Assembly: GCA_000702685.1 (NCBI GenBank)
Contig: JNJD01000008.1
Location: 75,223 to 139,222, forward strand
DNA length: 64,000 nt
DNA from: Lachnospiraceae bacterium AC2028
GTDB lineage: Bacteria > Bacillota > Clostridia > Lachnospirales > Lachnospiraceae
Direction: 5' to 3'
The first letter of the stretch is position 1. Each line of letters starts with the position of its first letter. Position numbers and translations under genes: made by a program. Below, piece by piece: positions 1 through 7,120 of this stretch. A model generated the notes under the pieces. That model was given only the letters and a program-made list of their open reading frames with translations. It ran no database searches and had not been told where the DNA came from.

Positions 1-1
1 A

Positions 2-437
2 GCCGGAATAGGCAGCGGATACATTGGTACATCCGGAGATATAACAATAAGCGGAGGAGAAGTAAGCGGAACTGGTGGAGAAAGTGGAGCCGGAATAGGC
101 AGCGGATTTCAGGGCACATCCGGAGATATAACAATAAGCAGAGGAGAAGTAAGCGGAACAGGTGGAGAATGGGCAGCCGGAATAGGCAGCGGATACATTG
201 GTACATCCGGAGATATAACAATAAGCGGAGGAGAAGTAAGCGGAACCGGTGGAGAACAGGGAGCCGGAATAGGCAGCGGATACATTGGTACATCCGGAGT
301 TATAAAATTATGCAGTGGAACAGTTTTTGCTTCAGGTGGAGCAGCTGGGGCCGGAATAGGTGGAGGAGATCTAACTACTGTTCCAAATATCGTCATAAGC
401 GGAGATCCGCAGATCCATGTTTCAGGTGGCCCGAGTA
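2..437 (+). repeat. Five 87-bp tandem coding repeats
   Basis: The motif gccggaatagg recurs with a spacing of exactly 87 bases at 2, 89, 176, 263 and 350. Copies 1-4 are nearly identical and the fifth is diverged. The array continues upstream of the window. Copy number could change by slippage or recombination without breaking the frame. Confidence 0.9.
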
Positions 438-991
438 CATATGGTGATGGAGCCGGAATAGGAGAAGGCGGAAGAGATATAAGTGGTACTCCCGGAAGTG
501 AAGGAGGAGACTTTACCGGTCTGTGGACTACGGGTTCCGTATATTATTATCCCAAAGGAACTGCTGTATCAGCTATCACAAACGGAACTGCCCAGTCTGC
601 GAGCACAACTATAGGAACGATCGATCCTCCTGTAATATCTTCAACTGAATCAACCCCTCTCCCTGTCGATTGCATGCAGGAAGTAAGGGACGCCATCAAT
701 GCAGCAATAGCCCTCGGCGGACCTCAGACTGTTACTATCAAGGGTTATTCCGCACTTTCAAGCGATGTAATGGAGTTGCTGGTTAAGAATCCTCAGATCA
801 CTGTTGTTTCAGAGTTTTCTTTTGACGGACTCGATTATAAGATCACGATCCCGGGCTCGGCCGTAAAGCTCAATCCCGCGATCGAATGGTACGGCCCGAA
901 GTATCTCTTCCCCATGTTCTGCATGTACGGAACCGATACCGCACCTGCTATGCAGGCATTCCTTGAAAAATACGCGGAAGAAATCAGATGA
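2..991 (+). CDS. Secreted glycine-rich repeat protein, C-terminal part (5' end outside window)
   Basis: The reading frame is open from the first base, so the true start lies upstream. Residues 1-145 are about five copies of a 29-residue unit with the pattern AGIGSGYIGTSGDITISGG, encoded by 87-bp DNA repeats (unit starts at 2, 89, 176, 263, 350). Such Gly/Ile/Ser ladders suggest a right-handed beta-helix or beta-roll fold; related repeats occur in Clostridia surface proteins of the Cthe_2159 carbohydrate-binding type. After a Ser/Thr/Pro linker, the last 105 residues form a compact domain (key segment TVTIKGYSALSSDVMELL) nearly identical to the C-terminus of the protein at 3390. No transmembrane or sortase signal follows, so the protein is probably released or non-covalently attached. 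Function is unknown; extracellular binding is inference. Confidence 0.8.
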   Translation, partial: AGIGSGYIGTSGDITISGGEVSGTGGESGAGIGSGFQGTSGDITISRGEVSGTGGEWAAGIGSGYIGTSGDITISGGEVSGTGGEQGAGIGSGYIGTSGVIKLCSGTVFASGGAAGAGIGGGDLTTVPNIVISGDPQIHVSGGPSTYGDGAGIGEGGRDISGTPGSEGGDFTGLWTTGSVYYYPKGTAVSAITNGTAQSASTTIGTIDPPVISSTESTPLPVDCMQEVRDAINAAIALGGPQTVTIKGYSALSSDVMELLVKNPQITVVSEFSFDGLDYKITIPGSAVKLNPAIEWYGPKYLFPMFCMYGTDTAPAMQAFLEKYAEEIR

Positions 992-1068
992 AATTAACTC
1001 TTCGTGAGAATTTGCAGGGGCAACGTGGTAAAATGACTGTATAGGATTCCTGCACGAGAGGAGGATCT

Positions 1069-2628
1069 ATGAGATCATTCATAAAAAATCGTCTTGGTGA
1101 TTACGCCTATCCGATAATCATTGCGATCGTTGCGCTGATCATCGTCGGAATAATAGCCGGAGTTGTTTACAGTAAACGTGACAAGGTCGAGGCTCAGCGC
1201 ACGGCCAAGATCGTTGAGGTAAACGGCCCCTGTACCGTTATGCGTGAGGGCGCATTATTAAATGCCGTTGCCGATATGCCTCTGTACTCCGGAGATACGT
1301 TCTATTCGGGCATTGATGCTTCTGCCCGTATTATGATCGATGACGATAAATTTCTCTATCTTGATCCCACTACCAGGATTAATTTCACAGCCTCCGGAAC
1401 TCCCGAAGAAACACATACTTTGATCTATGTCGAGACCGGTTCAATGCTCACCGAGGTAAAAGAAAAACTTGCCGATGGTGAATCCTTTGATATTGTCACA
1501 CCCAATTCCTTTATGGAAATTCACGGAACCAAGACACTAACCCAGGTAGTAGCGGATCCACAGGGTAATATCACGACTTCGGCCGCAGTGCTTCAGGGAA
1601 ATGTCAGCTTTGCCACGGTTAAATTATCCGACGGAAAAATTGTATACGTACAGGAAGATCTGATAGCCGGACAATCACTGGACGTTGGGACTGAAGTAGT
1701 TGATCTTGTCAGTGCAGCTGAACTGAAACAGATTGTACAGACCGGACAACCCTCAGACGGAGTGATTCTCGTACTCTCCACGTATGATGAAGCCGGAATA
1801 GTTAAGAGCGATAGCAATTTCAGTTCTGATTTCCTTGACAATGTCATAGCTGTTCTTCTGGTAAGCGAACAGGAAGACAAAGCCAACGGAATAAGCAGCA
1901 GCGATTCGGACACCAACGGAGTTCCCGATCAGATCGATAATACCAATGCGCTTAGGAGATCCGGTGCAACTTCCGGAGTGAGCGGTGCCCGAGATGATGG
2001 ATCTCAGGATGTTGTCGAAGAAACCGATGAAGAGCGGGCAGCAAGGGAAGCTGCTGCGGCTGCTGCACAAGAAGAGGCCGATAAAGCTGCACAGGAAGAG
2101 GCTGATAGAAAAGCTGCCGAACAAGCAGAGGCTGAAGCTCAACAGCTCTCGGCTGAGGAATTCGCACAGCAAATGAAGGAATTAGAGGCTGCATTAGCCC
2201 AGGTGGCAGCAAATAATCAGGCTATTGCTGATGCAGAGGCAGAGGCTGCCCGTCAGGCGGCACAGCAGGCTGATCAGGGAGATGATTCACCGCCCACTGA
2301 TCCGGGACCTTCTTCTCCGTCTGCATCTCCTACGGAGCCTTCCTCGACGGATCCATCCGATCCCTCCACTACGGATCCGACCGATCCTTCAACTTCGGAT
2401 CCAACCGATCCTTCCACATCGGATCCATCCGATCCTTCCTCTACTACGCTTCAGGAAGGGGATGAAGACCCTATCAATCACGGAACATTTACGGGATATT
2501 ATACCGCCGATGGCCATCCGCTCTACCTGACCTCTGCTGAAACATATTATTACCTGGAGGAACCGAACGAAGATGGAGTCACACCGTACGACGGTGAGCT
2601 ATATACGGCGCCCCCTACTGATCCATAA
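1069..2628 (+). CDS. Membrane-anchored FecR-domain protein with Pro/Ser/Thr-rich stalk
   Basis: Residues 12-36 are a single hydrophobic segment (YPIIIAIVALIIVGIIAGVV) after a short cationic cytoplasmic tail, giving an N-in, C-out protein. Residues about 50-185 match the FecR fold: PLYSGDTFYSG, DDDKFLYLDPTTRI, GTKTLTQVV. Then comes an Ala/Glu-rich probable coiled coil (about 320-400), a Ser/Thr/Pro/Asp stalk with repeated DPSTSDPTDPS units, and a Tyr-rich C-terminal tail. FecR domains outside iron signalling are common in clostridial envelope proteins and are thought to mediate protein contacts. It has a good ribosome site (gaggaggatct) and lies 78 bases after the repeat protein, so the two may be cotranscribed. 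The exact role is unknown; a surface scaffold or partner of the repeat proteins is inference. Confidence 0.75.
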   Translation: MRSFIKNRLGDYAYPIIIAIVALIIVGIIAGVVYSKRDKVEAQRTAKIVEVNGPCTVMREGALLNAVADMPLYSGDTFYSGIDASARIMIDDDKFLYLDPTTRINFTASGTPEETHTLIYVETGSMLTEVKEKLADGESFDIVTPNSFMEIHGTKTLTQVVADPQGNITTSAAVLQGNVSFATVKLSDGKIVYVQEDLIAGQSLDVGTEVVDLVSAAELKQIVQTGQPSDGVILVLSTYDEAGIVKSDSNFSSDFLDNVIAVLLVSEQEDKANGISSSDSDTNGVPDQIDNTNALRRSGATSGVSGARDDGSQDVVEETDEERAAREAAAAAAQEEADKAAQEEADRKAAEQAEAEAQQLSAEEFAQQMKELEAALAQVAANNQAIADAEAEAARQAAQQADQGDDSPPTDPGPSSPSASPTEPSSTDPSDPSTTDPTDPSTSDPTDPSTSDPSDPSSTTLQEGDEDPINHGTFTGYYTADGHPLYLTSAETYYYLEEPNEDGVTPYDGELYTAPPTDP

Positions 2629-2647
2629 CTGATTGACGAAAACAGCC

Positions 2648-2679
2648 AAAGCGGTGGAGAGAAATCTCCGCCGCTTTTT
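2648..2679 (+). terminator. Rho-independent terminator of the FecR gene
   Basis: A 12-bp stem, AAAGCGGTGGAG paired with CTCCGCCGCTTT (one G-T pair), is followed by a T run. It starts 20 bases after the stop of the FecR gene. Confidence 0.85.
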
Positions 2680-2685
2680 CATAAT

Positions 2686-2711
2686 AAAACAGGATGCTTG
2701 CGCATCCTGTT
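2686..2711 (-). terminator. Terminator of the Rpn fragment
   Basis: A perfect 11-bp inverted repeat (aaacaggatgc / gcatcctgttt) with a 4-base loop. On the minus strand it is followed by TTTTATTAT and lies just downstream of the minus-strand stop at 2720. Confidence 0.75.
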
Positions 2712-2719
2712 TGTTAGAG

Positions 2720-3061
2720 TTATGAGTTTAGTTCTTTCAATACGCTTTCCGGGTTGTAATCGGGGGCGTATTTTTGTGCTATATCATATATTTTGGAGAT
2801 ATGCTCCGGGTCTTCCTCAAGTTCTTTTGCAATTTGATCAATCGTGAGGCCTCGAGAGAGCTTTTTACAGATCAGTGAGACGAGATAATCGGTTTTTCCT
2901 TTTTCAATACCTTCCTCAAGCCCTTTATCGTATCCACCCGTTTCGGCAGCATGAAGAGAGTACAGATATCTCTGATGCGCTTCGAAAATGGTTTTCTCTT
3001 GGCTTTGAATAACCGCTTCGTACATAACTTCTGCTACCTCCTCTCCGTATAAATATAGCAC
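2720..3061 (-). pseudogene. C-terminal remnant of an Rpn/PD-(D/E)XK transposase-like nuclease
   Basis: This 113-codon frame (GTG at 3061, or ATG at 3025 behind a GGAGAGGAGG site) contains only the distal part of the Rpn (recombination-promoting nuclease) family. Visible hallmarks are the RYLYSLHAAE segment, the GLEEGIEKGK linker and the C-terminal helical segment KLSRGLTIDQIAKEL. The N-terminal PD-(D/E)XK catalytic core of about 180 residues is missing. The frame is closed upstream by a TGA at about 3089. It is therefore most likely a decayed copy and without nuclease activity, although the ATG with a good ribosome site could still produce a short protein. A repeat-like sequence lies immediately upstream at 3131. 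Confidence 0.7.
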
Positions 3062-3130
3062 ATTTATTCTTAGTTGGGGAACAGGTCTTCATACCCATAT
3101 TAAGCGGAATGTAAACAGATTCTTACGGGG

Positions 3131-3157
3131 TGAACAGAGGAACCGTCCCCTCGTACA
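3131..3157. repeat. Family B short repeat (TGAAC..GAGGAACCGTCCCC)
   Basis: The sequence tgaacagaggaaccgtcccc matches elements at 56651, 57305 and, more loosely, 43231 and 63554. It lies between the Rpn remnant and the riboswitch. Here the right arm is degenerate. Confidence 0.5.
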
Positions 3158-3210
3158 TTAAGAGGCTGATTTAAGAGTTTTTTAATTGACGTTGTTAAGC
3201 TGATTTAGTA

Positions 3211-3295
3211 AGATTAAATCAAATAAGGGCAAACTATCCGAGAGGGTAGGACGCAAAGTTGTAAGCCTTAAAGAGCAAGTCAAGGCGGTTTAACT
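3211..3295 (+). ncRNA. Cyclic-di-GMP-I (GEMM-I) riboswitch aptamer
   Basis: The conserved core of class I c-di-GMP riboswitches is directly readable. GGGCAAAC at 3227-3234 is followed by a hairpin with a GNRA tetraloop (tatcc-gaga-gggta) and then GACGCAAAG at 3250-3258. The second arm carries GCCTTAAAG, a tetraloop-receptor-like segment, and a GCCTT/AAGGC helix. A closing P1 can form between ag(a)ttaaatc (3211-3220) and ggtttaact (3287-3295). The aptamer sits 95 bases before the start of the secreted repeat protein at 3390, followed by a terminator. A candidate promoter TTGACG-17-TAAGAT (3186-3214) would start too far downstream to include all of P1. A weaker upstream one (TTAAGA-17-TTTAAT, 3158-3186) would include it, so the transcription start is unresolved. 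Confidence 0.92.
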
Positions 3296-3332
3296 GCAAT
3301 CAGATGAGATTATCTTGTTTGGTTGCTTTTTT
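3296..3332 (+). terminator. Riboswitch expression platform: intrinsic terminator
   Basis: gcaatcagatgaga (3296-3309) pairs over 14 positions, with several G-U pairs, with tcttgtttggttgc (3313-3326) across a 3-base loop, and six T follow. The 3' arm bases cttgtttggtt (3314-3324) can instead pair over 11 bp with aatcaaataag (3217-3227), which overlaps the 5' strand of P1. This is a plausible antiterminator, so ligand binding (P1 formed) should favour termination, predicting an OFF switch. Confidence 0.8.
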
Positions 3333-3389
3333 GTTTTTATAGACAAAATAGCACAGGCAGGATAAGCAAAGTTAACCGGAGGTAAGTTT

Positions 3390-5114
3390 ATGAAAAAGAG
3401 TCTCAGACAAAAGGGTGGAAAACGCATAGCTTCCATAGTTATGAGCGCGCTTATTGCGTTCACCGGAGTGGGCCTGCTTCCGCAGTTTGCTATGACTGCT
3501 CATGCGATGCTTTATATAATTGATTTAGATTCCGCTTCCGCTGCGGTGATGGAGAATTTATCTGTAACTGAAGATAGCACAATAAATCTATCCGGCACCT
3601 CGAATGGTAATATTGTCAAAATCACTGTTGCGGCTTATAAAACTGCAACGATCAACCTTAATGACGTTAATATAGATGTTTCAAGCAGTCAGAATATCTG
3701 TGCATTCAATATCTCAGGAGCGGGAAATGCCGTAATCAACCTTTCCGGCACGAATGTACTTAAAAGCGGTGAGTTTTGTGCCGGTCTTCAAAAGGATAGT
3801 ACGGGATCATTTACCATTTCCGGAACAGGATCGCTTGAAGCAATCGGTGGATCGCATGGAGCCGGAATCGGTGGTGGAAGTAATGGATCCGGTTCGAATA
3901 TAGAAATATCCGGCGGAACGGTAACAGCAATCGGGTCATGCGGAGGAGCCGGCATCGGTGGTGGAAATAATGGATCCGGTTCGAATATAGAAATATCCGG
4001 CGGAACGGTAACAGCAATCGGAGGAAGTGGAGCCGGTATCGGTGGTGGAGATTTAGGATCTTGCTCGAATATTGTAATATCCGGCGGAACGGTAACGGCA
4101 ACCAGTGAATATGGTGGAGCCGGTATCGGTGGTGGATATAGTGGATCCGGTTCGAATATAGAAATATCCGGCGGAACGGTAACAGCAATCGGGTCATGCG
4201 GAGGAGCCGGCATCGGTGGAGGCAAATCAGGTACCGGAAGTGATGTAACAATTTCCGGCGATGCGTATGTTTCTGTGGCCGGAGGTGCGGCTCAGACTGA
4301 TCCATCGAATGCAGTATATGGCGCCGGCGCCGGAATAGGAAATGGAGGAGGCCGTGATTCCGGACAAAATCCTGTCAATGGAACTGAAGTTGCTCCTGAT
4401 TTATCAGGTATGAATGGTTCGGGATGTCTTAAATATTTTACTGCCGGAACAACCTCATCAGCTATTAATGCAGGGACTGTTCAACCGACCGGCACAATTA
4501 CAGGTCCGTTTTATGCAATTACGGTAAACTCTGCGGGACATGGCTCGGCATCTGCAAGTGAATCGTATGCAGCATCCGGAACCGATATAACTCTTACCGC
4601 AATTCCGGACAGCAATTATATTTTTAGTGAGTGGCTGATCTCTCCGAATACCGTTTCGATATCGAATGACAGTTTTTCAATGCCTGATTCGGCGGTGACA
4701 GTTACGGCGGTATTTGAAGTGGATCCTCAGACGCTGACCACTCCTTCTACCACGACGGTTGCAGCGTCTTCCGAACCGGAGCCTCCCGTCAATCCCATGC
4801 AGGAAGTGGAGGACGATATTGCCGCAGCAATTGCCCTCGGCGGAGAACAGACTGTCACTATCAAGGGTTATTCCGCACTTTCAAGCGATGTAATGGAATT
4901 GCTGGCTGAGCATCCTCAGATCACTGTTGTTACAGAGTTTTCTTTTGACGGACTCGATTATAAGATCACGATCCCGGGATCGGCGGTAAAACTCAATCCC
5001 GCGATAGAATGGTACGGCCCGAAGTATCTCTTCCCCATGTTCTACATGTACGGAACCGATACGACTCCTTCATTGCAGGCATATGTTGAGAAATACCCTG
5101 TCCCTGTTTCGTGA
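3390..5114 (+). CDS. Secreted glycine-rich repeat protein under c-di-GMP riboswitch control
   Basis: A 574-residue protein. Residues 1-39 form a signal peptide (basic start, hydrophobic core, AHA cleavage region). Residues 40-155 resemble the Cthe_2159-type carbohydrate-binding/beta-helix repeats. Residues about 155-290 hold five 28-29-residue units (AGIGGGNNGSGSNIEISGG). Residues 375-445 match the divergent InlB B-repeat/bacterial repeat fold (ITVNSAGHGSASASESYAA to VTAVFE). A Thr/Pro linker leads to the 105-residue C-terminal domain shared with the protein ending at 991. No LPXTG or membrane anchor is visible. The start has a strong site, cggaggtaagtttATG. A substrate-binding or adhesive role at the cell surface is inference from fold type and from c-di-GMP control, which often governs such proteins in Clostridia. 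Confidence 0.85.
   Translation: MKKSLRQKGGKRIASIVMSALIAFTGVGLLPQFAMTAHAMLYIIDLDSASAAVMENLSVTEDSTINLSGTSNGNIVKITVAAYKTATINLNDVNIDVSSSQNICAFNISGAGNAVINLSGTNVLKSGEFCAGLQKDSTGSFTISGTGSLEAIGGSHGAGIGGGSNGSGSNIEISGGTVTAIGSCGGAGIGGGNNGSGSNIEISGGTVTAIGGSGAGIGGGDLGSCSNIVISGGTVTATSEYGGAGIGGGYSGSGSNIEISGGTVTAIGSCGGAGIGGGKSGTGSDVTISGDAYVSVAGGAAQTDPSNAVYGAGAGIGNGGGRDSGQNPVNGTEVAPDLSGMNGSGCLKYFTAGTTSSAINAGTVQPTGTITGPFYAITVNSAGHGSASASESYAASGTDITLTAIPDSNYIFSEWLISPNTVSISNDSFSMPDSAVTVTAVFEVDPQTLTTPSTTTVAASSEPEPPVNPMQEVEDDIAAAIALGGEQTVTIKGYSALSSDVMELLAEHPQITVVTEFSFDGLDYKITIPGSAVKLNPAIEWYGPKYLFPMFYMYGTDTTPSLQAYVEKYPVPVS
3861..4290 (+). repeat. Five 84-87-bp tandem coding repeats
   Basis: Unit starts (gccgg) lie at 3861, 3948, 4032, 4119 and 4206. 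A stretch of about 50 bases containing tcgaatatagaaatatccgg and the following ggcggaacggtaacagcaat is identical in three units, indicating recent duplication or gene conversion. Confidence 0.9.
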
Positions 5115-5183
5115 TATGATCTGTTAAGGACCTATTCGAAGTTTTCTTTTATCGTATGATACAAAAGCAGGAGGATACAGCTT

Positions 5184-5507
5184 ATGTTCATCGGATTCAT
5201 TATCTGGAGCGTGGTTGCGATCATCGTCGCTACGGTTGGGATCGTATCATGGAGATCGGAAAAGCCCGCCGGATTCTTTGCAGGAGTAAAAGCACCGGAA
5301 GTAAATGACACCGTAAAATATAACCATGCTGTCGGAAATCTGTGGTTTGCATACGCGGGTATCTTCGAGTGCTTTGGGATTCCTCTTCTGTTCTCTGAAC
5401 AGAACTCCGCAATATTCGTGATCCCTGTCCTGGGTGTTGTATTCCTTTCGATAGGATTGGCTGTTGGCTATGTGATCATTGCGGCGAAATATCAAAAGAA
5501 GAACTAG
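5184..5507 (+). CDS. Small three-helix membrane protein
   Basis: A 107-residue protein with hydrophobic segments at about 3-22, 53-70 and 78-100, separated by a polar loop carrying KPAGFFAGVKAPEVND. The pattern is reminiscent of small SdpI-like or DUF3784-type membrane proteins, but I cannot assign a family with certainty. The ribosome site aggaggatacagctt precedes the ATG. The gene lies 13 bases before the HAD hydrolase and is probably cotranscribed with it. Function unknown. Confidence 0.65.
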   Translation: MFIGFIIWSVVAIIVATVGIVSWRSEKPAGFFAGVKAPEVNDTVKYNHAVGNLWFAYAGIFECFGIPLLFSEQNSAIFVIPVLGVVFLSIGLAVGYVIIAAKYQKKN

Positions 5508-5519
5508 GAAAGCATCTGC

Positions 5520-6140
5520 ATGAAATGGATATTTTTTGACCTTGGAGCAACACTGGTTGATGAAACCGATGTTTATACAAGCCGGTGCGACTTTGCGGTC
5601 AGACAATTAAAGATGGATCACGCTGAGTTCATGAATAAGATATATGAATATGCCAAAATAAGCCCGACACCCATCAGGTCTGCAGCCAAAGCTTACGGGG
5701 TTACACTGCCCGAGTGGGACAACAGTCTAGAGAAACTGTATGAATCCACACACCGCGTGGTAGCCGCCTTGCACGGCAGGTACAAACTCGGTATCATTGC
5801 AAACCAGTCGCTCGGAACACAGGAAAGGATCGATAATTGGGGTATAGGAAAATATTTTGACGTTGTTGCTTCATCGGCGGAAGCCGGGTGTGCGAAGCCC
5901 GATCTGAGGATATTTAACCTTGCTCTTGAAAAGGCCGGTTGTGACCCTTCCGATGCAGTTATGGTCGGTGACAGACTGGATAATGATATCATCCCGGCGA
6001 AGAAACTCGGAATGAAGACCGTATGGGTGCGCCAGGGCTTTGCGATATATCAGAGCATAGATGATGAGAGCGCAAGACCCGATCACATTGTGTACAGCAT
6101 TGATGAATTGCCGGAGCTGGATTTTTTTCCCGAAGGGTAA
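5520..6140 (+). CDS. HAD-superfamily hydrolase with altered motif I
   Basis: A 206-residue cytoplasmic protein of the HAD subfamily I. Motif I reads FFDLGATLVDE: the nucleophile Asp7 is present, but the usual second Asp two residues on is Gly9. Motif II is IIANQSLG, motif III has Lys in GCAKPD, and motif IV is MVGDRLDNDI, all intact. The helical cap lies at residues 15-85. The DxG form also occurs in haloacid-dehalogenase-type members, so phosphatase activity is not certain. Substrate unknown. The gene overlaps nothing and is followed 16 bases later by a small membrane protein gene. Confidence 0.8.
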   Translation: MKWIFFDLGATLVDETDVYTSRCDFAVRQLKMDHAEFMNKIYEYAKISPTPIRSAAKAYGVTLPEWDNSLEKLYESTHRVVAALHGRYKLGIIANQSLGTQERIDNWGIGKYFDVVASSAEAGCAKPDLRIFNLALEKAGCDPSDAVMVGDRLDNDIIPAKKLGMKTVWVRQGFAIYQSIDDESARPDHIVYSIDELPELDFFPEG

Positions 6141-6156
6141 GAAATAAGGAGTAAGA

Positions 6157-6492
6157 ATGTGGTTTAAAATGCATCCCTGGGTTTTCCCTGCGATAATCGG
6201 TGCGATAGGAATTTTATATATATTTATAAATATCGGAGCAGCATTAGTAACTAAAAAGATACAGGCTCGGGGCAGCGATCATCACGTATCGGGGATTCCC
6301 ATTCTCGGCGGGATCCACCTTCTGATCGCAGGCTTGATAAGCCCTATCAAATGGCTTGCGGTTTTTGCGGCTTTGGACTACACCATCTGGATGTTCCTCT
6401 ATGTGTTTTTCATATACGACAGGATCGTCGAGCATAAACCTGTGGAAGAAATCGCCGAGGATAAACCTGCAGAAGATAAGAAGGAAGAATGA
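6157..6492 (+). CDS. Small membrane protein with charged C-terminal tail
   Basis: 111 residues with three hydrophobic segments (about 8-30, 46-62, 65-85) and a highly charged tail of alternating Lys/Glu/Asp (HKPVEEIAEDKPAEDKKEE). It has a ribosome site aaggagtaaga. No family recognised. Its stop lies 13 bases before the DUF2809 gene, so the two are probably coexpressed. Confidence 0.6.
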   Translation: MWFKMHPWVFPAIIGAIGILYIFINIGAALVTKKIQARGSDHHVSGIPILGGIHLLIAGLISPIKWLAVFAALDYTIWMFLYVFFIYDRIVEHKPVEEIAEDKPAEDKKEE

Positions 6493-6505
6493 CGGGTATT
6501 GCAAT

Positions 6506-6880
6506 ATGAAAAGAAGAGTATTCGGAATTTCTTTCCTGCTGCTTTTTACGATTGAGATTTTGATCGGAATGTATGGGCGCGGCTGGGTCAGAAACAGTCT
6601 GGGCGATATACTTGTGATAATGCTTCTGTATGCGCTTTTCAGAACGGCAAGGCCCTGTCCGGATGCAAAGTGGTTTGTTGTTCCCACTGCCATCCTGATT
6701 TTTTCTTTTGCGGTGGAATTCCTGCAGCTCTGGGGTATTTGCGACAGGCTGCATATTACGAACGTTCTTCTCAGGATCATCATAGGAACCGGTTTTTCTC
6801 CGGATGATCTTGTCTGTTATGTCATCGGTTCTGTTCCGTGTTACGTTTCGGAGTACCTGATACGCAAGGATAGTGAGTGA
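6506..6880 (+). CDS. DUF2809-like small membrane protein
   Basis: A 124-residue protein with four hydrophobic segments. GDILVIMLLYALFR followed by a segment with FAVEFLQLWG fits the DUF2809 family (VanZ-like small membrane proteins), where a conserved Glu-Gln pair lies in the third helix. An in-frame ATG at 6356 would add 50 residues that merely read through the upstream gene in another frame, so the ATG at 6506 is preferred. Function of the family is unknown. Confidence 0.7.
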   Translation: MKRRVFGISFLLLFTIEILIGMYGRGWVRNSLGDILVIMLLYALFRTARPCPDAKWFVVPTAILIFSFAVEFLQLWGICDRLHITNVLLRIIIGTGFSPDDLVCYVIGSVPCYVSEYLIRKDSE

Positions 6881-7120
6881 GAACATTATCGGCAAAGACA
6901 GCAGTGTGATGCAGATTATGTCAACCGGTGACAAATTGTCACCAACTGAAAATGAAATTCAATTACCGTGACGAAAGCATCGGATTGATCCTCGAAAAGC
7001 CCTTTTCGAAGATAGCGGAATACGATCTTAATGCACCAAAGGCTGGAATTTAAGCAAGATAATAAGCAAGATAATAAGCAAGATAATAAGCAAGATAAAT
7101 TCAGAACATAATGAGGAAAC
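6881..7120 (+). other. Intergenic region with possible 33-codon ORF and operator-like palindrome
   Basis: The segment contains an 8-bp inverted repeat ggtgacaa-a-ttgtcacc (about 6927-6943). It also has a short frame at 6952-7053 (MKFNYRDESIGLILEKPFSK..) without a clear ribosome site, possibly a gene remnant, and then the 12-bp tandem repeat described separately. Nothing else is recognisable. Confidence 0.35.
7051..7098. repeat. 12-bp tandem repeat, four perfect copies
   Basis: The unit taagcaagataa is repeated four times without error at 7051, 7063, 7075 and 7087. It ends 22 bases before the start codon of the gene at 7121, in its probable leader or promoter. Perfect copies imply recent expansion and possible length variation. 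Confidence 0.95.

Noticed and set aside
2-437. CRISPR array
   Set aside because: The repeats are contiguous, 87 bp long, without spacers, and encode a regular protein in frame.
3788-4305. Long minus-strand open frames rich in Pro or Arg/His opposite the repeat region
   Set aside because: They are shadows of the GC-structured glycine repeats on the plus strand, lack ribosome sites, and mirror the repeat period exactly.
6356-6505. N-terminal extension of the DUF2809-like protein
   Set aside because: It overlaps a real gene in another frame and encodes no membrane segment; the ATG at 6506 starts the family's first helix.
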